Origin: Anisakis pegreffii
Lineage: Eukaryota; Nematoda; Chromadorea; Rhabditida; Anisakidae
DNA length: 64,000 nucleotides
NCBI GenBank assembly: GCA_035041965.1
Contig: JAPYMA010001478.1
Location: 124,001-188,000 of the forward strand
Reading direction: 5' to 3'
Shown one piece after another: positions 13,425 to 25,331 of the stretch. The stretch's first letter is position 1, and every line of letters begins with the position of its first letter. The notes beneath the pieces were generated by a model. That model ran no database searches, was not told the DNA's origin, and saw nothing but the letters and a program-made list of their open reading frames with translations. The translations under genes and the position numbers were made by a program.

Positions 13425-15714
13425 TCAGCCATCAGTAAAGCATCGTTAGACAAATCCAATCTATCATTCATTGTGATTGAAACGTGAGCCTACAAAGCAG
13501 AACGTCGTCTATTGCTCACAACTGGTAGTCTTGAATGGACTCAGAAATCTTATTTATTTCGTTCCCAATGGTTATCGACTGAACACCACTGATCGGACGT
13601 GTTCGATTTCGGTCGACTGACTCTAGTCCATCCATCACGAGAATCGCTGATTAAATTTGCATGCTAATAGGTGTGCGAGAGAGGGTATATTGGAATGAGA
13701 ATGTCGGAAGCGATTTAAATGAACCTTTTTCGGCTGCACTTTTCGGCTGCACAATCGTAAAAATCGACTGTGAATTTTTCGCAATAACAACAAAGATTAT
13801 TAAAGTAGGTTATGAAGAAGAAAATAAGTCCTCGAAGCAATCACCATGCAATGTAGAGATGTTCTAGCACTCGTAGATCGAGTTCTTAAGACTGTTCTGC
13901 AGTTCGAACGTTTACTGCAGTAACGTACCGAACAGTTCTTCTGGTACAATCTAGTGATAGCGATTAATAACGAATTGATGAAAAATGAATGTTGGTATCA
14001 TCGGACAAAGCAACTGAAACTTTTGGTTGCTAACCACGCACAATTTGCATCGGGTCATGTAGGAAATGTTACATGACCGTTATTGATCAAAACGGTCCAT
14101 TTTTGCAAACAATCTGAAGACGATAAACTTTTGCCGAATTACTGTTTGTTCCGCGCATTTGTGCTAACTGCGATCATCTTATTCAAATATTCGGTTGTTA
14201 ACCACTCACAAGTGCATCTATCAAAGGAAATGATTGCTTAATCTGCTTAGAGTGTTGATGGAAGAAGATTCTTGTTCGACGGATCGACATCAGTCGAATC
14301 GAGTTCGGACAAATGCTCCTGAATTTTTCATTTTGTTTAACACTGTCCAACTTGATTTCCTTTTCTGTTGGGTTATTATTATCCAGAAGTTCTTAGATTA
14401 CCTTTTATAGCATCATTACACTGACACGATGTCAATTTAAAAGAATGCTCGATTTTGAAGAATGCTTTGAATGCTTTTGAAATATGCACGTAAAACTGCC
14501 ACTCAATGAAACAGCACGGTCAACTTTTTACAAGGACTCAATATAAAATGACTCTATAGAATAGCGCTTATAACTAGGATGTCAAAAATAATATCTTTCA
14601 GCTATGCAACTGAGGTGATTATGTATGGTGAACATGTTGTGATTATATGAGGTAATATACGAAGCATAATAGCTGGATAATAGTCGAAGATTAATTCATT
14701 TATTGTGTTATTAGCAGTGAGTGACTTATATTTGAGAGATAATGGCAGAGGATTGTATATCATTTATGTGGATATTATGCGCATTTACAAGGAGATTATA
14801 TCGAGTGCAATGCACAGTATATTGTAATAGGTACTCTTATTATATTATATATGCTGTACATTAATTACGTGTATTGTTCATTATATATACATGTGTATGT
14901 ATGTCTGCATATGGGCAAATAAGATATGATTCAAGTGTTACGGTAGTGGGTTAATGAGAACGGATGTTGCCTGATTGCGTATTTTCGTAAGTAGGAGATG
15001 GGTGATTACCGTAGCGTAGTGATGATTAGGTGATGATTTCTGGTGAGTTGCACAAAGAAGGACAACGGAACAATGCAAATTCATTATTGATGGTGTTTTG
15101 CATAGGAACCTGCAGAGTGCATTCATACATGGATCTATGTGTGTGTGTGTAAACGAATGAATGACGACTATATAGGTGGCATTTGAAGATGTAATTAATG
15201 CATTAATGTGAATGTATTATATGAATTGTCCAATTATATTGGATGATGCATCATCGCAGATGGATGTAGTAGCACTTATGAGAGTAGCACTGTGAACGAA
15301 GAGAACAAACTAATGTTTTGTGCGGCGAGCACGTTTAAAACGTTGAGCGTGTTTGCATTTACATACGAATGAACGCAATTAATTGCCTTTGATCAGCGAT
15401 TCAGTTTTGCGAGAATTTGCTACAATTTTTTGCTGAATGCAGCCGACGACCGCTTGTGAGCTAATACTTGAAATGATACTTCATAAGTCAACAAACAACT
15501 CATAATTATCTTCGTTTCCTTTTGAGAGTAAACAACTGCTAAATTCATTCTAATATTCTCGATCGCCCACTTTCATTGCCAATGCCACTGAAGACCTTAA
15601 CTATTATCAATGTTTTTGATTCGTCTACCACAAGTTCCTCTCCTTCTTCACAAAATCCAGTAGTGGCTCATTTTGAAATCAACATATCATTTGATCATAA
15701 AGACTATTTATTCT

Positions 15715-15757
15715 TCGGAGGAAAGTTTTGCTTGAAACCGAGTGGTGTACCAATAGC
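15715..15757. repeat. Half copy of the foldback repeat found at 17252-17336
   Basis: About 43 bases, beginning with CGGAGGAAAGTTTTGCTTGA and running to ACCAATAGC, match the right arm of the hairpin at 17252-17336 almost base for base. The left arm is missing. The two copies lie 1.5 kb apart, consistent with a small dispersed foldback element. Confidence 0.75.
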
Positions 15758-17251
15758 ATTATTTATTCTTCGTTAAAGCCGACAAACCTGAGTGAGAACA
15801 TGGTTTATTGTGCTACCTGCTAGAATTGTAACAACACAGTAGCAGTAATTATAATGGTAAGAATGATAATGCTCTATCCTTTGACTGATTTCATTTGAAT
15901 TGATTTCATCCGTATTGTTGGTTGATAGATATTGGTCAACAGATAGGTAGTTGTGTGAGATGAATTTCCATTGGATGGATATAAATACTCTTGATTTTGC
16001 ATAACTGAATCATCCTTCATTCGATGCATCATCTTTTTTTTTCGTTTTTTTTTCACATTCACATGATCATTCAGCACAAATCGATGCACTAATACGATTT
16101 GCTAAAATCATTTTAAGCAGAAGTCGACAGAACATCGGAATGTGGACGTGATTGTAAGGTGTCGCATGCTTATCGGGCACAATGGATGGTGTTAAGAGCG
16201 TATTTGGGTTCATTTTTCGAAAATTCAACAAATTTTGAGCTGTAATCCAATTTAGCACATTTCATCTCCATGAAAAAATAGATCTGTTTGCATTGGTTAA
16301 TATAAGTAAATATGTCTCACTCTACTAAAAAAAATCTCACATCCAACGAAAGCGATATATTTTGGTATTGTGATTATTCAACGAACCGTTTTGGTGACTT
16401 CATTTTGAGAAAACAAGTGATATTATCTTTGTGTTACACATAAATTTTCACATCAATCGAATTCCTCATTACTTCATCCAATTGCATTTCATTTCCCTTC
16501 ATTCCGTCAACTCTTTCGATGATGGAACACAACCGATAATTTTTCAAAATAAGCGTTATCATCATTATGACAACATCGTCATCAACACAAATATTGCACG
16601 ATTTTGGCAGCGAAGTGATGAAGGTTTTGGATGAAATGAACAGACGAACGACGGACTGGTTTTTGATTTAGTTTGAAAGAACGAACGAATTTAACATGGT
16701 ATTATATATGAGTTTGGTGAAGAGCACGAGGGATGAGTGCACAAATTTTAGAGATTTACGAATCGAATAAAGAATGAAGGAAGAGTGGGTGAGAGTGCTG
16801 GCAAGAGAGAGTGCGATTAGGAAGTGACTGCCGAACGCATTCTATTCTACAATAATAGCAACATCAATGATCATCACATGTATATCTGCGATAAGTATGT
16901 ACTGCTGCACAGAAGCAGCAGCACTTCAGTGCGACGATAAAGCGACGTCAGATAAACGAATGCTGCTGCTATATTCAGCACGTGCATCATGTACACAACT
17001 CATTTTGAAATTGATATGCGCTGATTACGGTAAGTTGCGACAATATGCAGGCAGGCAGGCAGCTGCGTTGGTATTTTATTAACTAGAAGCGGATTGTAGC
17101 GAATCAATATTTAATGAGTATGCATTGAGAATGTAAATTGAGAACAATAACACATGATATCGTCCAATAGTACACGTCACTGACCTCGAAATTGAAACCT
17201 CGAACCCCGAGAAGATCATAGCATTATTGTGTTAAGTTGAACATCATCACA

Positions 17252-17336
17252 GATATTGGTATACCACTCGATTTCAAGCAAAACTTCCCGTTCGCGGAGG
17301 AAAGTTTTGCTTGAAACCGAGTGGTGTACCAATATC
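17252..17336. repeat. Near-perfect inverted repeat (hairpin of two ~38-base arms)
   Basis: The arms begin GATATTGGTATACCACTCGA and end GAGTGGTGTACCAATATC. They pair over about 38 bases with roughly two mismatches and one bulge around a short loop (CGTTCGCGG region). One arm recurs at 15715-15757. This is most likely a small foldback or MITE-type element. A structured RNA is possible but nothing else supports it. Confidence 0.8.
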
Positions 17337-19810
17337 ATTAATGTTGTGAGCCTGAGTCAGGCTATGATCCGGTTTGTATCTATTATCCAATTATCTGTTA
17401 TTATTCCTCATCACAGGGTCATTGTGAATGTTCAAAGCCACTAAAGTTTTGGGCAATTATTTAAAAGTTCAAATGTAATGAAAGTCATAAAAGCAGTACA
17501 TATCCACAAACGTTCACGTAGGGTGCATATTATTAGGAGTGGATTTTATCCGGATAAATCAATTACGGATGTGCAGATGTGCTCGATCATAACAATATAA
17601 TAATAGTTGGTTGGAGAAGCTGAAAATGTGCTCACTGTCAGATAAGAAAGGAACTGATAATTCGATTGTCGTGTGTAAGAAATTGATATTCGAAATGAAC
17701 TGTTCAAGGTGTATGTGCTTTGCAAATTTGTCAGTCACCGTACAGTAAGAAACATTCTCCTATGAGCTCCAGCCGAACAGGATAGTAATTAATTACAAAC
17801 GAGAAATGAATTTCTAAGAACAGCCTTCAATCGTCGAAAAAAATGCTGTTCTGTCTAAAATTGTTTAAAATATGACCCTATAAAATATGTTGTATTGCAT
17901 TCCTTAAATTTGTGCCCACATTAATTAAATAACCCCAGCAAAAAACCGCTCAAAATGAGGTCACTGATACGGCTTATTGTTACTATGTTTAGATCTGTTT
18001 TTTATAATTCATTTTGTCTCTCACTCTTTTCTGTTTTCTAGTTGAATTTCATTTTTTTGGAATTATTTTTTGTCTCTCCCGACGAGGTCATTGGCTGTTT
18101 TGATTCATTTTTTAAAGACCAAAAGGCCATCGTTATTCATCTTGACGCTTTACTGATGAGTTTTAGAAAGGTTTCATATCAAGATAGATTCAGAATTTCA
18201 TCGTAATGATTCACACAATTTTCCTCATTTAAATCAATTCCAAACAAACGAACTTTATTCATCTTGCGATCAAATACCTTCAAAATCAGTTCGGATCGAA
18301 TAACCTTAGATAAATTTAATATTTCCATTCAGCACCACAATTCCTAAATCCTTGTCCAGCTGATACGAAACACGATGGTGATGGATGTCCATCACTCTTT
18401 GCGTCTTTATGTCCAATCAAACAAACTCTCATTACTATGTTATGAGTTTGGAAATGATGTTCATGAATGCATCTTGGTCATATCCGCCATTTGATGTCAT
18501 TTGATCTTCGTCATTTGACCCGTCTTATTAATGATGAATGATTTTTACCAAACAATCCCTTAGGGGAACTGGCACTTCAGCTAAACACTTATCTTATACA
18601 TCAAAAGGAACAGGATACCCGGAGGTTATTGAACAGACAATGATATTCAGAGTTTCTTGAAAGCCATGTTATGTGAGTGTCGAACAGTTGGGTAGTAACG
18701 ATCGATGAGCAGCGAACTAGAGCTGAGCAATGAAGCAATCAAATTAATCGATCACGAGTTTTCGTAGTGGTATTCTTATCGTCAGATGAATCTGCTGGCC
18801 CATTCGGATCACTGCAGAACTGCAAGGACACTATAGTAAGTGGTGATTTTGTTATGAGGAAATTACGGGCAAAAAACTTTGGACCACAACAATAAAACGT
18901 TTCCTCGGAAATTGCGATTAGTGATCATAGTTGTTAATTTATTTCTATTTTTATTCAGTTGCGAATTTAGTTCCCTTGTTCTTTGTAGTCGTCTCCATCA
19001 TGATCATTGCTTTGTGTTCTCACGAACGTCGTAAGAACTGTTGCAATTAATAAGGAAACACATTGAGCACATTGGAGCAAATCAATCAAATATGATTGAT
19101 ATATGGATGTTGCAAGTGAAGGCGTTATCAGAGAAACAGCACTGAACAGTATCTCTCAATATATTTTGCTCGAGTAAAGGGATATCTGTTAGTGGGTCAA
19201 ATAATAGGTACGATCAGTTGGTGTATGAATCGAATGAAACTGAAATTGTTCACGATCAATGTTTCGTTTTGTATTCGAAATGAATACGACGGTTAACAGT
19301 CGTTTGAAAAAGCCCAAATTCATCAAGTTCACCTACAAGGAGACAATAATTGACAGAGCAAGTAAGGCCATTCCCTTGGTGAAGTCGGTCGTGAATAAAC
19401 TGTTGGTATCATAAGATTTGTAACAGATGAGACTTTTTTACATAAGAAAGATGTCGGCGGCGAATGCGATCAGGAGATGTTGCGAATTTAGTGTCTTTGA
19501 GGACGTAAATTCACTCGAACACTGTTTTTAAGTTTGTGGACTGTTTTGTGCTCTTGTGCTTCTCCTTTCGAGAAAAGCTCAATCAAATACAGGAAAACTA
19601 TAATGCCGTACGGAGATGATTAATTGTAAAGAAGTGAACCTTAGTAGCATAGTAGGTATTTTCGATGTCTTTCTTTGTGTCTAGCCAAAAGTCGCCCATG
19701 TTCCAAGAGGTAAAAAATAACTTCGATTAAACTCACTTGAAGGGCAACTCGGCTTCCAAAAGAAAACACAGCATTCGACCAAATTTTTAAATCTTCTAAA
19801 AGTGCTCCCA

Positions 19811-19850
19811 GAACTGCTTCATTCAAGTGATCACTTGAATGAAGCAGTTC
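19811..19850. repeat. Perfect 40-bp palindrome
   Basis: The 20 bases GAACTGCTTCATTCAAGTGA are followed immediately by their exact reverse complement, with no spacer. The symmetry stops sharply on both sides. No transposon ends are recognisable around it. Confidence 0.9.
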
Positions 19851-20339
19851 GTCGGTGAAAAACACCCTAAGAAATTACCATACCAAGAAAACATCAGCTG
19901 AAGTATCAAATTTACTAATGTACATATTTGCATAAAAGACCACCTGAAAATAAACTATTCCTCAAATAAAAACGTTATTGTATTAGAGTTCATCGCGTGG
20001 AGTGGCCGCATCTATTTGAGGCTCACATCCACTATCATATAATATTGTTGAGGTCGGTTTGTTTGTGATTGCGTAGTTGGATATACGAATCGAAGAGGAA
20101 CCTTAAAGTAGGTTCTGCGCAAATGATCGTCTGTGTTATGCTGTTCATCATATTTACTGGACGTCATTACACACTTATCAAATTTTTCGAACTTATTGTT
20201 AGATGTACCATTTGTAATTCAAGCAGTGCCCACGATGCAATCAAAAAACACTCTTGAGTAGTAATAATCCCAGTTTGAAAATAGCATTCAACGTGAAAAC
20301 TGTTGTTATTTTCCTTTAAGTGAAATAATCAGGCGAAAA

Positions 20340-23300
20340 ATGACAAAGATTAACGGTTCCCGTTATGTTCTCATTTTATTGCTTGAAATATTCAACCGAT
20401 GTCAAAGTGAATCCAATGAATCGCTTTCACAAAACTCAACTTATATGATTCTTAAGCAACATACAACACAAACTGGTGAACGAACCCGTGGAGGTACGTT
20501 ACTGAAATTAATATGATGAGAACAGACTGTTAGATACCAGACAAATAGTAGGTGAGCTTAAACTTCGAGGGACCGTAGCACAACGAATGCAACGATTACT
20601 GGGGTCTTTTTTATCTGTACAGGAATTTTGAAAAAAATAGCAATAATAATATAAATGATTTCAAGAGAAATCAATTAACTTTTCTTGTTTATCGTTGCTG
20701 AGATGCGGTGCTTGGAAGGCTTTTCTTTATAGCACTTCTCCGACTGTTCACGTCAGGGAAGAGGACGTTGTTCTATTGTGGTTCGCATCACCTAACGATG
20801 TAGTGACGAATACGTTCATCCTTTTTTGCCGGAATGTTCAAATGAAGAGTAGAAACGATAGCGGGAATAACAATGATAATGGTGATAACAACAAAAAAGC
20901 AATCGGAATAACCTATTAACCTAACAACTATGTACGCTATCGATGAGATGAGCTCAGTAAGGAAACACAGACCATGGAAGCTTCTTGATTGATTCGGCAA
21001 TGCTTGCAGCGATCAACGAAATCGTTCACGAAGATATGTTTTCTGGACTGAATGTGTCATCAGACCCGGTGGTATTACAACGGAAACTTAAATTGGATAA
21101 AGACAGTTAGTAAGTTGAGGAATCAATCGAGTGACACTTATCAATTTCCAAGTTGCCACCACAAATTATAAGTGATGATAATCTTTGAACAGCTACAGCT
21201 GTTGATCACAATATGTTGTAAAAAAAATTTGTACAAAGATGAAAATGCCATTTTCTGGGGTAGTTTCATACGTTGAGTCGGGAAATGGACTTCTCTGACC
21301 ACTGTGTACATTTTTCTGCAAATGAGCTCGATTTTTTTGCATTTGCAGATCTGAATTTTCGATTCACACATCTAAATTTTAGTTTTCTCTCCATCACCAT
21401 AGCGGTGTCAGCTTTGTTAGCGGAGCAATTATGTACGTAGAATCGGAAAATGAGTTCCGTTTCTTCCTAGCGCACATCGTTTCGCTAGTGTTTCAGGAAA
21501 CATTTCCGGAGGTTAAGGATGATTTCGCTAACCATCAAATTATGTCTGCGTCGCATCGAGAAATCTTATGCTCTCGCTGTCTCTCTTTCATCTGTCACTC
21601 TCTCCATCAAATGTAGCTCTGCACATTTGCTTACAGCTCTCTTCATTATTCTTACAATTAGCTATGAAACGTTTCCAAATGGGTGGAACTATTCAGTTGC
21701 TTAGAAGAATTAGTGCATGAACTCAAGGATGATAACTGGTGTGTTTGGATACTTCTGGCCGACGTTGAAGAGTGGCGAAGGAAATGTGATTTTAGATTCG
21801 GATTCTACATAACCGATTGATAACGGAGAGTAAATTCCTCACTTACCTGATAATCAAAGTAAACTCCTTCAGATAGTGAAGTTCGTTTTGGCGATTATTT
21901 ACACGAAATGTGTACACAGCGACCAAAAAAAAATTCCCTTTCGGTTTCTGCATACAAAATTGCTTCAGAAAGCGAGATTGTCATCTGTGTGCAATTTGTG
22001 TTATAATTACGAGAATACTGCAGGAGGAATAGCTCACTTAGCACTGCATTCTTTTCAACACTAGTTCCTACACTTCGTGGTGTTTCTTGTGCCTACTTTC
22101 GAAAATCTTCACCTTCCTAAGCGTTTAGTTTTGTGAATGTTTCCGTCATTCACAGTTTGATCGCATGTAAAGGCAAGGCACATCAAGAGTCTTGTTAACA
22201 TACAGCTTCATGATTATTAGTGGCGCTCTTGCGACCGACCAGTGACACCACTATTGTGACCAGTAGTGCTGCTCTTGCGACCGATTATTGTATCACTTTT
22301 GCAAGCGATCATTTTTCAAGTATAGATGATCACATACGAGTTTCTTGAAAAGGCATCTTGGGCAGCCCGTTGACTGACTGAAGTCGAGTTAAGAGATTTT
22401 ATCGCTGACTGTGACATATGAATGCATAAATAGAACATCAATTAAAACTCAACGTTTTTCAACAGAAAGCAGCATTCCGTCTAAAAACTTATCGAAATTC
22501 AACAATCGATCATCATTTGCCCCAAAAAAATACAGCAAATGATTCTCATCTCTCAAACATGGTTCGATGTCAAAATGTTTGTCACATTTCAAAATTTTTT
22601 GCTATACTGCGTGCTATTTACCTCGTTGCAGCCTTACAAGGTTCCTGTGCTACATTTACACGATCAACCATATTTTCACCGTAAAATTACTTTGTACGAA
22701 CAACAGACAAGTGCTCAATAGCAATTTCAAACACGTTAAATTTAAAAAATTGACAATTTCTAATTTGACAATTTCTACTATATTAAAATATTGTTGAAAT
22801 TGTTAAATGTTTGTGTGAAGAAATTACTAATGGACACTTAAGCAACAAAACATTTTTTGCGTGGTAATAAATTGTTGGCGATGAAATTTATACACCAAAT
22901 TTACGTGAATTTGCATGAATTTAGTTGACAAAGTTCGTCTGCAGCTATCGAGTAGCTTACATTAGCATTTTTTTTTGGCATTTTCATGTTGATTGTGACG
23001 ATTAATGAGATATCAACGACGCTTTTTCGAGGTGATTGTGAATGATCGCTTTTACTTGAAAAATTGAGTCTCATTATCAGTTGCAAAAGTGACACTATCG
23101 GACGCAAAAGTGACACAAAATGTCGCAAGAGTAAGAGCACCGTTCGCGAAGTTTATATAATTGGCTTTGGGAGTGAGTGACACTATTGGTCACTACAGAA
23201 GTACTGCTTAAAGCCTAAGCGTTAAAGTGCAACAAACTGATATTTCAGTGACATACGACGTGAGCTTGAAGAATATGCATTCTATGATACCATGTCACAG

Positions 23301-24258
23301 TTCAAAATGGCACAAAAGTCGTGTGTAGTGCGTGGCGATTGTCAAGATTGTGTTACACCACTGCTGTTATCAACATTAGGAACTGCCACAGTGATAGGAT
23401 TGGTCATTGCTTTAGTTATTGATGAGTTATATCAACAAGGTGAATTCTCAAATTTCATCACACTTATTATGACTGCTCCGTTTCGTACTTAATCAAATTA
23501 CTTCATATGCATTCGGCTATCACTTTAATGCGTAAATTTAAGAGGAAAAAGCAGAGAAGATTTACATGTCACCATCTCAGTTCGAACACAAAGGAATTAT
23601 TGACGTCGAGGGAACTGCTGAGGAATTTCATTTGGTATTCTTTTCGTCATCTTTTCAACCATCTCACCAGTTTGCTCATTCATTGAGCGTTGTATTCTTC
23701 TCATATCTGTATAATTATTTACTTGCAATAGAAGTGTAAGTAACGTACATTACAAACAAGAACACATCGAACAGAGCACATGTAAAGCGAATGGTTTAAG
23801 GATGTAATCGACGAGAACGACGAAGTTGATGACAATCCACCAGACAAACATTTCACGTTCACAACTTATCGTAATGAAGTATGTTGCATAGTCAATATGT
23901 CACTGCTTATTGCTGCTCTTCAATTAAGCACTAGCTGTAGAGATTAATTACTCAATGCAACAATGAATTCATATCTTAGATATACTCAATTCGTTCAATG
24001 CATATTTCTTTCATGCGTACCATTTGCAATCAAACATTTTTTGTAAACGAATTTCATCTGAACGGAATGACACTTCATTCGGAACGCTATTCTCAACATG
24101 ATACCTGACCTTTAGGCAGTAACCGTTTCATTAGCATTGTGAAAGACAATTAAGGGTAATGAATAGCCATGTGATTCCAGGTTTACGATATTGGATCAGA
24201 GATTGAGAAGGCACCATCGGTTCCTCAATCAACAACCGTTAGCAAGGAATTATATTAG
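20340..24258 (+). CDS. Unrecognised single-pass membrane protein with signal peptide (multi-exon)
   Basis: The first exon 20340-20493 starts MTKINGSRYVLILLLEIF, a good signal peptide. Phase-compatible exons follow at 20666-20881, 21010-21109 and 21421 to an uncertain end, and probably at 21714-21785 and 21873 to about 21997. Four firm C-terminal exons are 23249-23439, 23543-23634, 23801-23878 and 24181-24258 (stop TAG). The first of these carries three cysteines and then a hydrophobic segment (PLLLSTLGTATVIGLVIALV), a likely membrane helix. After it comes an acidic tail ending VPQSTTVSKELY. Upstream segments such as DVVLLWFASPNDV and KKNSLSVSAYKI look like strands of a fibronectin-III or immunoglobulin-like fold, but this is inference. 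A type I receptor-like topology is suggested. I do not recognise the family. One or more exons between 22000 and 23249 may be missing. Confidence 0.6.
22220..23200. mobile_element. Candidate non-autonomous element with subterminal inverted repeats
   Basis: The left part holds two copies of GCTCTTGCGACCGA followed by TATCACTTTTGCAAGCGATCA. The right part (about 23080-23200) holds the reverse complements, as GCAAAAGTGACAC and GTCGCAAGAG motifs. The middle is AT-rich and non-coding. Several short motifs repeated in inverted orientation at both ends suggest a MITE. I could not define exact termini or a target-site duplication. It sits in an intron of the membrane-protein gene. Confidence 0.5.
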
Positions 24259-25331
24259 AGAGATATATGCATCGTTTACTGTATTTTATGTCGTAATAGC
24301 AGTTGTTTTCGTTATCGATGTTGTTCTTGTGAATATTATTCAAAAAAGTAGTGTAATTAAAATTATATATCGGTTCAAAAGTTACATATTAATGCTTAAA
24401 ACATGCAAATTTGCATTCATATCTGACTATAACGTTTGTTCATATAGATGCGCCTTTGTGGTTCTGTTAGAAATTTTGATCTGTGTGAGCACTCAACAGT
24501 TAACTGTAGGAATTTATAACGACGGTACAAGTTCTTCATTATCTTCGTTATACAGCTAAAGAAGGTCTTAAGCTACATGAACTGCACCATTCTATTCACC
24601 ACGAAATGTTTAGTGTTAATTTCAAAGAAGCATACATCTCAACTGCACGTTCAAACCGTCTTCCATTTCTGTGATACTTAAGAACGTCGGATATCGAAAA
24701 TCTGAATGTGTGCCTACATAGGAGGACCTCATTTAGGAGCTATTTCATGGCTTCGTAGGCTCTGCGCATACTTTCTTTCATATAACCAATAAGCTGGTCC
24801 ATGTAGCTCGTAATTTGAGCACTTCACAGTAACCTTTCAATATTTCATGATTTTAAATGCGATATATATCGAATTCAGTATCTTCATAATTTCACAATTT
24901 TGAAATAACATGCTCAAGTGCATTTAAAAGGATGCTTAAAGTGGGCTATGTCTCCGGCATGTTTTCCAGGGCATTTGATGCATTTCTCGCGTTCTCTTTC
25001 GTTCGACAGCCTGCGAAATAAGCAACAGAAGCAACGAACTCGACTCGAAATGAGCGTTATTTCATATTAAATGAATTGCCAATGAAGCTGAACGAATTGA
25101 ATTTATCAACAAATAAAATTCATACAATCAATTAAAATCTAACAATAATTATAAATCTATCGCTGCTGGTCATCTTTATCACATAATGAACTAGCAATTG
25201 AATGAATCGACTAATGAATTATTGAATAAAAACTCAATTCAATATCAACTTTATTATTATTGTTAAAATTATAATAGTAATTACTATTTTTATTATTGCC
25301 ATCATTATCAACATTATCAGCATTGATACTA
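24259..25331. other. Intergenic region between convergent genes
   Basis: About 1.1 kb separating the 3' ends of the membrane-protein gene (+) and the PDZ gene (-). No exon-like frame is visible. TTTATT near 25249 on the plus strand is AATAAA on the minus strand, about 80 bases past the PDZ gene stop, and is its likely poly(A) signal. Confidence 0.5.

Larger units (their letters stand above)
8414..20339. other. Long AT-rich stretch without a convincing gene
   Basis: About 12 kb in which open frames are short (under 100 codons), lack coding-like composition and do not chain into exons with matching phases on either strand. It contains a CAG run near 13395-13424, GTATC repeats near 11351-11367, a GT run near 15137, and the hairpin and palindromic sequences listed separately. 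It could hold regulatory DNA, non-coding RNA or decayed transposons. I see no tRNA or rRNA signature. Confidence 0.5.

Noticed and set aside
19641..19865. Minus-strand 74-codon frame that looked like a transposase remnant
   Set aside because: It is built partly on the 40-bp palindrome, and no transposase motif could be recognised.
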